The notes below the pieces were generated by a model. That model was not told the DNA's origin, made no database searches, and saw only the letters and a program-made list of their open reading frames with translations. 64,000 nucleotides of DNA, taken from positions 2,532,001 through 2,596,000 of the forward strand of contig JACCIC010000034.1 of NCBI GenBank assembly GCA_018907035.1, read 5' to 3'. This DNA is from Sycobia sp. Sy_11 (lineage: Eukaryota > Arthropoda > Insecta > Hymenoptera > Epichrysomallidae). Below are positions 34,568 to 47,249 of this stretch, one piece after another. Positions within the stretch are counted from its first letter, which is position 1. The number at the start of each line of letters is the position of its first letter. The position numbers were made by a program, and so were the translations under genes.

Positions 34568-35235
34568 TGTAAAGATCCGTAAAATTCGGCCACCTCTGGC
34601 CCTACTGTATACACACGCGCGCGCGCATATCCATACACGGAAAAGGCGAATTCGGCCGATCTTTGCCCTTTCGGCCGCTTTTATCGCTTTCAATGCTTAT
34701 TTTGTGGATTCTTTACGACGCCGCTCCCTCCTCCCCTTTTCCACTCCCCCGACAAAGACGGTCGATCGATTTAGGTTATATACGTCGCGTGCGCGCGTGC
34801 TCCTACTTTTTACGAGGATTTTGGAAAATCGGAGTTTTTCTCACAGGGTAATTTCGAAAGCCCCCTCCGAGGAATTATAATCGGATTCGTCGATACGAGA
34901 TACCGCTTTGGTCCCTCAAGTGTACATGTGGTAGGGACGCGGCACGCACGCGCTATTACATAAAAGTGCGTTTTCTTTTTTACGACGCTTTTCTTCTTTT
35001 AAAAAAAAAAGATGATTCACGATGGGAGAGGGAGAGAGGAGGGATTATAGTTGCGTGAAAACCGGACGTTTATCAATTTTTTTTTCTTTTAAGAATAGTA
35101 CGTGCAATGCGAAATATGCATGTGTGTATTATTTCGAGGATTCAGCGCTGATTTAAACATCATCGTAAAAAGTCAGCTGGCAGAAAAGTAATTTTCCGGA
35201 ACTCGCTCGCGTCGCATAATCGCGCGCGGTAGAAC

Positions 35236-35237
<2 letters not shown>

Positions 35238-35288
<51 letters not shown>
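35238..35288. repeat. (TA)n microsatellite
   Basis: Uninterrupted TA array of about 51 bp. Confidence 0.98.
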
Positions 35289-35294
<6 letters not shown>

Positions 35295-35629
35295 CGTGGA
35301 TATATGAATAACTAAAATATTCTTGTTTTCTCAAATTTGTAAATTATTCATGGCGCCCTTGATTTTTTTCTTTTCATTTCTTTACGCTTTTCTGATGGCA
35401 TTATTAGATTCTTCGCCCAAGGTCCGCCGCTTTCTGTCTATTAAGGACACGCTTGTCGGAAAATACGGTTTCCGGTCATTTTTTTCTTCTTTTTTTTTCT
35501 TCTTTGATTCTTTTTTTTAACTTCCAGAATACATTAATTTCGGCGCGTTGTTTATGGGGCTATGATTTCAGTATAGGTCACGGTATCGAAATTACAAAGA
35601 AAGAGGACGTAAAGTTTACACATTGAGCA

Positions 35630-35632
<3 letters not shown>

Positions 35633-35678
<46 letters not shown>
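35633..35678. repeat. (TA)n microsatellite
   Basis: Uninterrupted TA array of about 45 bp. A shorter one lies at 35,874-35,891. Confidence 0.97.
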
Positions 35679-35681
<3 letters not shown>

Positions 35682-36198
35682 GAACATCAGTCAATGAAAC
35701 ATTTTATTCTCTAGTGCGCATTTATTAAAAAAATTATATTGGCTCATTTGACGATCAGTGCCCTGCGTTATTTTATGATGATTTGCGTTGTACATTTCGC
35801 AGGTTATGGATGAAATTGACGATAGCTGAGCTCAAAAGAAATACTTCTAAAATATTTTGGAAATGATGCAACTATATATATATATATATATACATCTTTA
35901 AACTAAACAGAAAACTGCACTTGCACTGTAGAACATATTTAAACCCAAATTTTAACTTTCAAAAGAATGGAGAAAATATTGAATAGATGATGTTTAATGC
36001 ATAAAGCCAGCGGAAAAGAAAAACAATGGAACATTGCGTTATACAAGTTGAACAAGATTCAAATCTAACTACTGATAATCTTGACGGTCTATCGCCTTTA
36101 TGATTGAGCATAGATATTTTCAATACATATATACATACTGGAAATTTTATAAAACATAAAATTTCATATATAGCATTTGTAAAATCACTTGAAATTCA

Positions 36199-36201
36199 AT
36201 A

Positions 36202-36252
<51 letters not shown>

Positions 36253-36278
36253 CACACACATATATACATGTATATATA
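36199..36278. repeat. (TA)n microsatellite with degenerate tail
   Basis: About 51 bp of TA, then interrupted ACACATATATACATG steps. Confidence 0.96.
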
Positions 36279-36419
36279 ACCGAGGAATAGCGAAGTTTTT
36301 CACGCTCGGCGTACTTCTGTCTCAGCCAGTTTCGATTTTTCTTGACCCTTATATTCTCTTCCCGTCCAAGATCCATTGTCTTAGATCTTGTCGGGACAAG
36401 CCCCAAGAGCCGTTAAAAC

Positions 36420-37820
36420 TTCATTAGACGCCTCGGTCTAAAGCACTTTTACGAAATTACACGGCGCGCACGAAGAAGAATTAAGTTGTACCTGTAGCCG
36501 AGTCCTCGTTATTTCTCTCCTTCTCCTCTTCCTCGCCCTTCTCTCTCTCTACACCCCTTTCCTCGTCTATCTCTTTTAGCTGCAAACCTGTCGACTAGAC
36601 GAGATACGGGAGAAGAGCATTTTCCTTCTTGTGGAAACGACGGTTTAATCGTCCCGCTTTAGGCGATGAATGGAATCTTTTCTACTTTATAAAATTCTTG
36701 CGCCCATCGAAACAATCGGGAAGGGGTTTTTTACATTAAGAAGAAATGCTATTTGATTGGAAAAAAATTAATTTTAGTCGGACTTTTTCTATTTATTTTT
36801 GTTAAGCTACATACAATTAAGTCATTGTTTCTAATTCTATTTTTACTGTAAAAGTCTGCAAGTTGTGAAAAATCTATATTGAAATATTAAATATTTAATG
36901 CCTTTATATATTATTGTCCTGTCTATAAAAATTGATGAATAAAAAAAATTAATATGCTTCGGTTCGTCCTTATTAAAATCTCTGAAAAAACTGTCTTTGA
37001 TATAAATGGAGTAAAGCTATCGCTGAACTATGGTTGGATATCAAATATATCATGCACGTATTATGTAAATATACGTAAGAATATATACATAAGAATACTC
37101 GAAATACATCAAATCCTCCGTATATGTTACAGAGATCTATTGAGGTATCACTATGACGGATTAAGATTTGTTTCACAAAAAGAAATGCATATCATTTTCA
37201 TCCTCCAAAGACAAAAAATTTTATGATAGGATCAATTTTTTGTCAAATTGTATAAGTTGTCGGTTTGATTCGTGTCGTGAAACGCATTGATATTACAGTT
37301 TACAAATTCCCAGAAGCATACAATTTTTTATAATTATTCAATTTTTGTTTAATGGTTTGAAGGAGCTATTTTTTCGATGTTTGTAAATATTAAATAACAT
37401 ATTTGTATTTACTAACTCGAATTTGGCACAAAACTATTGGCCTTACATAGTTTTTCGTCGACGAAATAAATATTTTCTATAAAACTAATTGAATATTCGC
37501 TATACAACTGGTGTACAATGTTGAAAGATTTTTTATTTATAAATATTTACTCTCTCTTTTTCACAAGACCTATATTACATTTATTATTGTTATATTTGAA
37601 AAAAAAGATTAATCATACAGTACTTTTCCATATTCTACAATAAATATATGCTTGCATGATCAAGATTTGGAGAAAAATTCCTAAAAAAGACCAATTTCGA
37701 AGGACGAACCTGCTCTTGTGCAGTGCTAAAGCCTTCTCATGCGGCATAAATTTTTTTAAGCGACGCATAGTCGAAAGCTATCGGGAGCGTGCAAATGAAA
37801 TCCCTAATAGATTAGATTCA
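36420..37820. other. Unique DNA, AT-rich after 36,720
   Basis: A pyrimidine-rich stretch lies at 36,510-36,575 and a 14-bp palindrome TTTCGTCGACGAAA at 37,453-37,466. The 90-codon plus-strand frame at 36,954-37,226 is not recognised. Confidence 0.45.
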
Positions 37821-37827
37821 TATACTC

Positions 37828-37829
<2 letters not shown>

Positions 37830-37867
<38 letters not shown>

Positions 37868-38028
37868 AGTACCCATCCCACTATATAGTAGCGCGTATTC
37901 TCTATGATTATTTCGCGCTAGCTGACCGATGAAAAATGAATGCTGTTCCAGTCGATTTCATAGGCGCACGTAAATAAATATTATTATTATCGATGAAGCA
38001 GTTGCTGCTTGCTGCTCCCGGCTATATC

Positions 38029-38072
<44 letters not shown>
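37830..38072. repeat. Two (TA)n microsatellites
   Basis: TA arrays at 37,830-37,864 and 38,031-38,072, separated by about 165 bp of unique sequence. Confidence 0.96.
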
Positions 38073-38076
<4 letters not shown>

Positions 38077-38277
38077 TTGTCGAAGCTACATATTCATCAA
38101 ACGGCTTACCCTCTCTATTCTTCGAGAATGGTGCAGAGCACAGTATGCTGCAACCTCGTCTACGCTCTCGTGCTCTTATCGCGCAATTCTATTGTGCATT
38201 TCCATAGGAGGAAATTTTGTCTTTCAATAATTTTTCCTTCACACGCATCCCTGACTATTTCGCATTCTCTCGCTCCT

Positions 38278-38278
<1 letters not shown>

Positions 38279-38338
<60 letters not shown>
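38279..38338. repeat. (CT)n microsatellite
   Basis: Uninterrupted CT array of about 58 bp. Confidence 0.98.
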
Positions 38339-38593
38339 TATTCTCCTATATTGTCGACGAGGACTTTCTCAAGTCCGAAGCTTCCTTTCTCGCCATTTCT
38401 TGCAGCGTAAGACCTTTTTGTTTACATATTTTACTTGTATATTATTCGTGACGGGCTTTGATCGAGTCGCATTATTCCGAATATTCAATTTTACATTGAT
38501 GGTCATTGGTGTGTGAAATACTGTGCGGTACCGCATAACCTGCGTTCAAAGAGGGGATTCTATATTAACCACGAGAAACAGTGTTCTGCCTTG

Positions 38594-38596
<3 letters not shown>

Positions 38597-38649
<53 letters not shown>
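38597..38649. repeat. (TA)n microsatellite
   Basis: Uninterrupted TA array of about 52 bp. Confidence 0.98.
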
Positions 38650-38652
<3 letters not shown>

Positions 38653-38891
38653 AAGCGATGAAGTGTATACGCTCGCGCGATTTAACGTATTGTTATTTAA
38701 ATCGATCGGAGCCATAATTATTTCCACTCTATATATTAGAAAAAACGCCACCGATATATTAAATTATTCATTACCCTGCCTGTGTGTGTCTGTGTGTATG
38801 GGTGTACATACATTGGCATGGCGCATCCTGTGATAGGTGTGGAAGAAAATGAGCTTTGTATACTCAAACTATAATAAACAAAATGTTCTAC

Positions 38892-38940
<49 letters not shown>
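38892..38940. repeat. (TA)n microsatellite
   Basis: Uninterrupted TA array of about 48 bp. Confidence 0.98.
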
Positions 38941-38942
<2 letters not shown>

Positions 38943-39324
38943 GTGGGTTATTTTTTTGTAAATTTCTTTTTTTTATTGCAAAATTTTTTTGATACAACTG
39001 ATGCAGGCTCTACTGAAAAACTGACCAATATAATTATAAATGCTAACGATAACCTTATTAATATTTTTGTATAAACGTAAAAAAGCAAAATATAAATGTT
39101 TCACCTGCCTATTAAATTGACACGATTGTTTACAGAAGTAAGGCATCTAGAAACATTTAAAAAATGTCTAATCTGTAAAGCATTAAAATCCATATAAAAA
39201 ATGTATATATATAGGTGCATGCGAACGATGACGCGACCTACGAGCAAAATTGTGCGCAAATACAAGGAACATTTTGCATTTTTGCGTTTACATAGCTGTA
39301 TCAATGGAATGAAAGATAGACAGA

Positions 39325-39336
39325 AAGAGAGAGAGC

Positions 39337-39389
<53 letters not shown>
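39325..39389. repeat. (GA)n microsatellite
   Basis: GA array of about 64 bp with early GCGA and GACA interruptions. Confidence 0.97.
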
Positions 39390-39393
<4 letters not shown>

Positions 39394-39725
39394 CAGGAGG
39401 GCAAATGAAAAAAGCGAGAGCTGGCAGCACCTGCAATTATTTTCGCCACAATTTAATTTATGCGCAGAATTTCACGAGCCAAATGGCATTAACAAACAAA
39501 GTCAATTAACCTTCCCCTTTTTTCATATCTTTCACTCCGCCATTCTGTCTCTTTATCGCTCTTTCTTTCTCTCTGTTCCTCTCTCCTTTTGTCCCAGTCT
39601 CGGTACACGCTTCCAAAGCAGTCGCTCCGCTCTCGGCCACGTGCTCGCCTATTCACTACATAGTAAGCTATATTTTCTTCTTCCTGCCCATTTTCGCACT
39701 CTGACATTAACCCGCTTTATATACG

Positions 39726-39728
<3 letters not shown>

Positions 39729-39776
<48 letters not shown>
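39729..39776. repeat. (TA)n microsatellite
   Basis: Uninterrupted TA array of about 47 bp. Confidence 0.97.
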
Positions 39777-39781
<5 letters not shown>

Positions 39782-40160
39782 CTTCCTCGTCACTCTCTTT
39801 GGACTCGCGAGGGCATCGCGTGAATTTGTATGCGCGAGTGAAGATATATTAAAACCTGCTGCGGACTGTCAGAGCGCGAAAAAGTGTATAGGGAGAATGA
39901 ATAAGAGAAAGAGAGGGGCGGGCACGGAGGTTGCTGTCGCTTTTACATGTAAATCGCAAAAATTTTATGTCGCTGTTGAAGCGACGACTGGTCGCGCCCG
40001 CGCTAAATAGAGGGACCTCGGGGGGCCTCTGTGCACTTCAACGCGGTTTCAACGGCCTGGCTTTCGTAAATATATTGGAAACTCCAATCGTAGCCATGAC
40101 CTCCCGTGGTGAAATCGGGATCTAAATTTTGCCCCAGATTTACCCGGGAATGTTCCCGTG

Positions 40161-40376
40161 TTTTTTTATTTTTTTTATGTTATTTAACGTCGCTCTATTT
40201 CTGCTTCCAAATATCGGTGCTAATCAGCGACGTAGGCCTACGATGTGTTTGTAAAGAAAGCACATGTAGAGAAACACAGCGGTGCTTGTGTCAATCGGCC
40301 GAGACCGGGATTTAAACTCGGATCACCGAGTTACTAGTCCTTCGCTCTAGCGATCGAGCCATCATAGGCCTCAGCG
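40161..40376 (-). mobile_element. tRNA-derived SINE
   Basis: On the minus strand the element opens at about 40,372 with a tRNA-like head. An A-box-like TGGCTCGATCG with a GCTC...GAGC D-stem lies at 40,343-40,361, and a B-box-like GAGTTTAAATCCCGG at 40,305-40,319. A body follows (40,200-40,296), then GACGTTAAATAACAT and an A-rich tail (40,161-40,180). The strongest hairpin, CTCGG/CCGAG, replaces a normal anticodon arm and the acceptor ends pair poorly, so it is not a working tRNA. Near-identical flanks GTTCCCGTG (40,152-40,160) and GTTCCGTTG (40,377-40,385) look like a slightly diverged target-site duplication. Confidence 0.75.
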
Positions 40377-40718
40377 GTTCCGTTGTACTTTACGTATTTT
40401 GAATTAAGCTATAATTTCTATTCTAAATTACTGTTCATATTTAGTGATTGTGATATTGCTATTCATATAAAAAATTTTAAAATTAAAGTTTAGTTTTGCG
40501 CATTGTTTTTCGACACCGAATCAACAGCTTGTGTCGTTTTAGTATATCTAGCTTTAAAGATGATCAACCTATATATACATAAATGTTTGCTTGCGGAGCC
40601 ATATTGGTTTAATATGACTTAGTTCCGAGCTTAGTTACCAAAATGAATTTCTATCTACGTTGACCGAGTGGCTGGGTTTCTTCTCTAGCTTCTCATTCAA
40701 CTCTTTCTCTCCCCGCTT

Positions 40719-40734
40719 ACTCTCTCTCTGTCTC

Positions 40735-40785
<51 letters not shown>
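40719..40785. repeat. (CT)n microsatellite
   Basis: CT array of about 66 bp with two CTGT interruptions at its start. Confidence 0.97.
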
Positions 40786-40788
<3 letters not shown>

Positions 40789-40789
40789 T

Positions 40790-42650
40790 GCCTCTTCCTT
40801 TAATACGAATGAAAGAAATTTTGCACCTGCTTAGACTCCGACATTTACATAATTTATGTAGCATAACTGAATGATGATCCGAACGATACAGACAGATCAA
40901 AATAAAATCAGTTTGTTTACAGAATTTTCTTTCTGATTTTCTAAACGACGATCCGCCATAAAGGCCTGTATTTATATGAACGGCTCTGTTGACTGCTGTA
41001 ATCAGATTATTTAATTTATGTTCATTATTAGAAATTTTCAATTATTTTGCTTATTACAATGAAAAAAATATTGTGGAAATAGTCATTTGGCCATATTAAT
41101 TTTGGTCCTACGTAGCTACCTTTTACTACTTAAAGAAAAAATCACGAATTTTCGAGCTGCAGATAAAATATTTTTCTGAGTTAGTCTAGCGACTGGTATA
41201 TATTTCTAATTATATTTAGAAGTTTTAAACATTATGCCTTTATTCTTCCGTTTTTCTAAAGTTGTTTTATGACTTATGGCGGTATATAGAACAACTAAAA
41301 TTGCTATAACAATTTGTATAAAGAGGATCAAACTTATTTTTTCATGCCACCGAAATGAATAAAAGTAAAATTGTATACGTAGGCGTATATAGCTACAATC
41401 CACCCTTAGAGAAGTATAACCAAATCATCGCGCAACGCGAGCGCTGTTATAAGCAGGATTTAATTCCAAAATTCTGTTTTTCTTTTATGAATCTAGTGCC
41501 ATAATCTTATTTGAATTATACCCTTATTTTCAATTCCGACAGATTACGCCAAATAGGGGTTTCAGCTTGTGAGCCTACGAAGTTTCATTGACAGAAGAAA
41601 AAGCATTCATTCAGGACACGTTATTTTGAACACCGTAACCTAAAAATCGTAGATTTTACATAATTTATTGTGATAAAAAATATTGTGGAATACTAGTGTG
41701 TACGTGTATTATAGTACATTGTTTTATATGTTACATACGGTGTTTCACAAGGGAAATAATTAACTGCTTTCTGATTTTTAAATACATTATTCTTCGTAGT
41801 GCACATCATCTTATATTGTTCATGCTCACATTCATATTTAATACGTGTTCTAAAGATGTAATCTTGATCGGTCACATATACTAATCGAAGTAATTCTTTT
41901 CTTATATAAGAGAATCAATGCACTACTCTTTATCACTATTGCTATCTGCGTTTAAATTGAATGAATTTAAATTAAAATAAGTATAAATAAATATGAATTT
42001 GATTTTAGTTAGTAACCGAACAATTCTTTTTGAAGACAATCTGAACAATTTCATCAATTGATTATTTATTCATATTTAGTTAACTTTTTCGTTGTGTAAA
42101 GTGCATTTTGGATTGTCTTTGAATTCTCTCACTATGAATTTTTAAGATTGAATTTTTTAAAATAATTTTCAATAAATTGTGCTTTCTGACATAGATGCTA
42201 TATATTCTCCGTTCAGCATGCGCTTTGGGAGGATGAATGAAGGGAGGTAACTAAGGAACTATCAATGCAGAGGGGATGCCAAATAAGCAAATATTTAAGG
42301 AGAATTTTACATTTATTTCAGTTTAATAATAATAATAATTAGAATAAGCTAGTAGACTTTCTGTCTAATGAGTTAAAAAAATTCCGACGGTGATAATAAA
42401 CTTATAGGTCAAAAGTGACCTATATATAAAAATATAAACAATAGTTCCAAAATAGAAAAATATTAATACAATGTGACAAATAATGTACTATGATCTTACC
42501 ATATCAAATTCAAACGAATGATCATCTAAAGACATTTGAGCAGACTAGTTGTGAAACTCTTAAGTTAAGAAATTCTTAAGTAAATTAATCCAAGCATATT
42601 TATGAATTTTTTGTATGCTGAATCAAATCTATGTAAAATAACCAATATTG
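40790..42650. other. AT-rich gene-free stretch
   Basis: Only the AGGTCA inverted repeat at 42,403-42,424 and a weak transposon-end-like word near 41,630 stand out. Confidence 0.45.
42403..42424. promoter_or_regulatory. Inverted AGGTCA half-sites (nuclear-receptor-like)
   Basis: TATAGGTCA and its exact complement TGACCTATA are separated by AAAG. AGGTCA is the half-site of many nuclear receptors, arranged here as an inverted repeat with four spacer bases. It may be a binding site or a chance palindrome. Confidence 0.3.
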
Positions 42651-42657
42651 ATGCAAA

Positions 42658-42660
<3 letters not shown>

Positions 42661-42706
<46 letters not shown>
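42661..42706. repeat. (TA)n microsatellite
   Basis: Uninterrupted TA array of about 45 bp. Confidence 0.97.
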
Positions 42707-42708
<2 letters not shown>

Positions 42709-42709
42709 A

Positions 42710-43400
42710 TTTTATCAGGATGAATGGGTGTTTCTAATGAAATAAAGTGATGACTGCCTATCAATGCCTATGTAATAGAACATTTCTTTCGTGCATCTAT
42801 AGTTGCAACAGATACAAAAATGGCTTATATGTGACATTTTCTGAAACCGTGAATTATTTAGATGCAATAGCAAAATCATTTGTCAAGCACTAGCAAGTAA
42901 CTTATTCTAACCACGAAAGTAGAAGGCAAATATATCATACGCAAGCACATTCATTTACGTATTTTGTTTTGTCCTTTGAGAAGCTGGAAATTTCATATAG
43001 TCTTTAACATTTACAATTAATTGAAATTAGTGGGCAATGTAATTTATCTTTCTTCTTGTAATTTTATTACCTATTAGAATCAAGGTAATCTACCTCAGAG
43101 GCTTCTAATTTAGAAATCGCAAGATATGTCGTCGTTGAAATTGTAAAAATACAATGAATTTTACTGAAAGAGTATTATGCATTTTTGAATTATGGAAGGA
43201 TATTGCAATGTAGTTATACAGTGAATAAGAGTAATAATTAGGGGAGCAAATACTTTCAAATTTGGTCTTATATGAATACGATCCATAATATAATCTTATC
43301 GAACGACTGTCGGATATTTCGCTCTTTGAATTTTGAATAGTATATTATGTAGCAGGAGATGTCCTACAACTAGTCGAATCTGTCGATTTCCATGGACAGA
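42710..43400. other. AT-rich gene-free stretch
   Basis: I see nothing recognisable here. Confidence 0.5.
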
Positions 43401-43574
43401 GGTGAAGGAAGGGGGGGGGGGCTTTCACAACACATTGATATAGGGCGTGAGGATAAAATCCAAGGATCTGCCTCGGGGATTCGAAGGAGCCCCCGACGTC
43501 TATATAACGTTCATACGCCAAAGCCGCGAGATCCGACAAATCCTTGGGGGTCATTTTCTAAAATCGCTCGGACT

Positions 43575-43575
<1 letters not shown>

Positions 43576-43619
<44 letters not shown>
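43576..43619. repeat. (TA)n microsatellite
   Basis: Uninterrupted TA array of about 43 bp. A G homopolymer lies upstream at about 43,411-43,421. Confidence 0.97.
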
Positions 43620-43621
<2 letters not shown>

Positions 43622-43629
43622 TCTTATAT

Positions 43630-44500
43630 GCCAGCGGTTGGCGCGACGGCACCGAGCCCTTCGATCATCGACAATGTAATGTCGTATATAGACTTTTCGC
43701 GCTCGACCGACGCGGACGCCGACGTATATATGCCGAGGAGGATTTTCGATGAAAGCTCCCGATAAGAAAATCGAGAGAAAAGCTGCGACCGTAAGCCGAT
43801 GGGTCGCGTACACAAGTACGCGAGGGCGCGCCAGCTCGATATATATCGTATAGGGCCGCGTCGGTGTGTACTTTTAATAACCCGAGGACGATGATTGGTG
43901 GATTGGAGCGAGCGAGACAGGGAGAAATCAGTCCCGCGCGATAAGGCACGTCTATTATAGTGGCCCGTAGTCCGCGCGAGCACCTTATTATACCCCTCGC
44001 CTATATCTCCGGGCGGTCGTCGGGACGATCTTCATCGTGCACAATACCTACATAGACCAGCAGTCGGAGTTCCGTATTGGTGCGCACGCATCAGGTCGAC
44101 AGAGGTCGCGCAGCGGGCAATTTTCATTGGAACGTAAGCGGACGTTATATACGTCTATATGCGTCTGTATATATTCACATACACATGTATATGTATTCAG
44201 AAGTCGATCTAAACATATGAAATGAAAGAGCTCGTGCGTCACCTGTCGTGTAGTATATGTAGAATATATATATAATACGTGACCCTATTGCGGAGTGAGC
44301 GATCAGTACCCAAAAACGGGCTCCTCGCGGGAAAAGCATGCAAGGTCGCAAGTATTACTTGCCACTAGGATGCGGGTCTTCTCCGTCACGCGTGCGCGAT
44401 GCAAGATTGCTATGCCATCGCGTGCGCACAGCATTCGGGTATAAACAGGTAAAGAACGCTCTTAAAATTTTGGGAGAGTACGCGTCGATGCACGTACAAA
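43630..44500. other. CpG-rich block
   Basis: CpG-rich unique DNA with overlapping antisense frames of 94-119 codons; no recognisable protein. Confidence 0.45.
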
Positions 44501-44505
44501 ACAGG

Positions 44506-44507
<2 letters not shown>

Positions 44508-44567
<60 letters not shown>

Positions 44568-44598
44568 GTATATATGAATGTATGTATGTATGTATACA
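44508..44598. repeat. (TA)n then (TGTA)n microsatellites
   Basis: TA array of about 60 bp followed at 44,577-44,595 by ATGT tetranucleotides. Confidence 0.97.
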
Positions 44599-44853
44599 CA
44601 GAATTTTCTAGTTGACGATGAAAAACGAAAAAGATTTTACGGAGATTGTTCCGTTACATCGATACGTACATGTGTTTATTTGTGTTTTCACCCATCTATG
44701 TCTATATATAATATATACAATCTTTTTCAAATGATCTTTGGAGCATCGGTATCTACGCATTATACATTACATTATACTCATCGCTATATATTCTAATCTG
44801 ATCCTGATAGGCCGATGTTCTTCGGGCAGAATACGTATATACTATATATACAG

Positions 44854-44857
<4 letters not shown>

Positions 44858-44907
<50 letters not shown>
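44858..44907. repeat. (TA)n microsatellite
   Basis: Uninterrupted TA array of about 50 bp. A short array also occurs at 45,157-45,172. Confidence 0.97.
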
Positions 44908-44909
<2 letters not shown>

Positions 44910-45179
44910 TGTTCATGGAAAATGCTAATGTCATTGTACAGATTATCCAAGAGAATACGACTGAGGGCGAAAGTGTTGAATTCATCGATCATTTAATACA
45001 CGGAAAGCTCAACAGCTGGACATTATAATTTTCGATTGAGGGATAGAGGAGGGAGTTGGAAATGAATCAGTCTGCGATTGGATCATTCTACTATATATAA
45101 TGTCGATTTTTCGAGTCATCGAACGTATTTTATAGAAACAGGCACACACACTCACTATATATATATATATATAGAAGTA

Positions 45180-46090
45180 AACGAGTGCACCGCCATTATG
45201 ACAATAATAGGATTTTTCTCATAAATGAAAAAAATTCTTATACCTGTTTTGCAATGTAGGTATGATACGCATAAAAATTATAGGATTCAGTTGACGAGAA
45301 TACATAATGCACGCGTTCGCCACCGTTGCCGTGCATGTGCGCGCGCGTATATAAAAGTTCTATAGACATCGGGGACAATTTACTAAAAGGGAGTTTATTA
45401 TGTGCCGATGGCGAAGATTATATGAACTTTCTATAGCAGGCAGCCATCGGTTCAGCGATCGGAGTAATATCGGAGCAATCTTCTGTTATTTGCATATATC
45501 ATAAGAATGAACGTGTACGTCGCTTAATTCGTACCTCCTCTTATATCTCTTTTCTTCCCGTATTCTCTCTCCGCCCAGCGTGCACGACGTGCTCTATCGA
45601 ATTTATAGACCCTATTAAATTTTTAAGAGAACAGCTAATATATACCGGCAGTCCTTTAATTTGCGTCTATATAAGAAGTACAATTATATATGGACTAATA
45701 TACCGCAGGTATATTTGGATGAATTAGCTAATGATTGCTCTCGTACTTTGTTATTTTTATTTTATTAAAGATAATTTTTGCAATAATCCTTTCTTTCTCT
45801 ATATGTCTATTGACTGAAATTTTGTTCAATTTGTTTTAATCCCTCAATACAAAACTTTGCCGTGACTTCAAATGAAATAAGTTTATATCGTACACAGTGC
45901 ACGAATCTCCCTTCTTTTTTTCGCAAATTCTGAGTCGACCTTATATCACGAGCACAACGACATTATATTATATCTGTGCTATGGCGAACTGATTGACCTT
46001 GTTGAAAAATTGTTCGTTCGTGTCATAAACAAGTCTAAATCTCAGCACTGCACCAGCACGACCTATAAATATCGACTGTGAACCCGTACA
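45180..46090. other. Unique mixed-composition DNA
   Basis: A CpG-rich start (to about 45,610) passes into AT-rich DNA. I recognise no feature. Confidence 0.45.
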
Positions 46091-46095
46091 TCACG

Positions 46096-46098
<3 letters not shown>

Positions 46099-46153
<55 letters not shown>
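46099..46153. repeat. (TA)n microsatellite
   Basis: Uninterrupted TA array of about 54 bp. Confidence 0.98.
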
Positions 46154-46157
<4 letters not shown>

Positions 46158-46539
46158 TTTCAAGGGTAGAATCTTGATCATGAAAGACGATTTTCAATGA
46201 TGATAGTGCTTGTCTTATAACCTGGGTAGGAAAATTAATTTTATTATTTTTTCAAATATTGTGACAAATTATTTACATTATACGTGCAGCATTTCATATT
46301 TATTTTTTTCTTTTTATACTATATTATAATTATTACTAGATTATTTCCAACATACTTAAATCGTTAGTTTTTAATGATTTATCGAAACAACGGTATTAAT
46401 ATTAATGACTGTAATCTTAATCAATCAATCAAAAAAACTCTGTTTTTCTTTTTAGATGTCGCATATTCATCTGTCTGTCCGTCTCTCCTCCTCTCTCTCC
46501 CTCTCCTATTCTTCTGCTCTTCTTCAGTAAGTTTTTTAT

Positions 46540-46860
46540 ACGAGAAAAAGCAGGATGTGGAGGCGGGCGCTCGGGGCAACGATTGATTCGCGATCGTCAC
46601 TCACGAGCATCGCCGTAATTTCGCGAGCTGTATGATGGAAAATGGGCGCCGTTTTGCACAGTCAAAGTCTCTCCCTTTCGCCCATAATCGTGCGGCACGT
46701 TTCGTTTACGTTTCTATCCCTCGTTTCGAATCTACGCCGCGCGGAGATAGACGGGCCGCGAGTTCCTTTCCTGCCTCGTCGGGTGATTTATAATTTACGG
46801 CTTTATTTATTGGACAATCCCGCGTGAGTAATGGCGGCCGGAACTGGGCAATAATTATTC
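46540..46860. other. CpG-rich microsatellite-free block, candidate conserved non-coding DNA
   Basis: About 320 bp of GC-moderate unique sequence stand between AT-rich flanks. They hold TTTATTTATTGG (forkhead-like), GATTTATAA and TAATTATT words. Open frames are short. Confidence 0.35.
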
Positions 46861-47170
46861 ACTATATATTTTCAAAGTTTCTTTTTCTGCAATTAAAAAT
46901 AAAGTTCATGTTGTATCAACTGCAGTTTGCTTATATAGGTTATATAACCGTTGAAGAGATTAATATCAGCGCTAAGAGTCGATACGATGCCTGTAGTTTA
47001 TGCGATAATAAAGCCTTTTTATGCGTTAATAATATTCCCTTCTCTATCTGCTTTGCGATTCTAAATATATTTGAAAGCCCTTGAATTATTTTCATGCAAG
47101 CTTCGTTAATCTCTTTAAAATAACGAAAACGTTCCTTTAATAAAGTAAATAATTTCAACATCATTGTATA

Positions 47171-47186
47171 AATAAATAAATAAATG

Positions 47187-47242
<56 letters not shown>
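47171..47242. repeat. (AAAT)n and (TA)n microsatellites
   Basis: Four AAAT-type units at 47,171-47,184, then a TA array of about 55 bp with one CA step. Confidence 0.96.
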
Positions 47243-47246
<4 letters not shown>

Positions 47247-47249
47247 ACG

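Noticed and set aside
40297..40370. Functional tRNA gene
   Set aside because: Acceptor ends pair poorly, the anticodon arm is replaced by another hairpin, and the unit continues into a SINE body and tail.
43411..43421. G homopolymer (and C runs near 48,570 and 53,373) as G-quadruplex
   Set aside because: Single homopolymer runs of about ten without further G-tracts nearby; more likely simple slippage.
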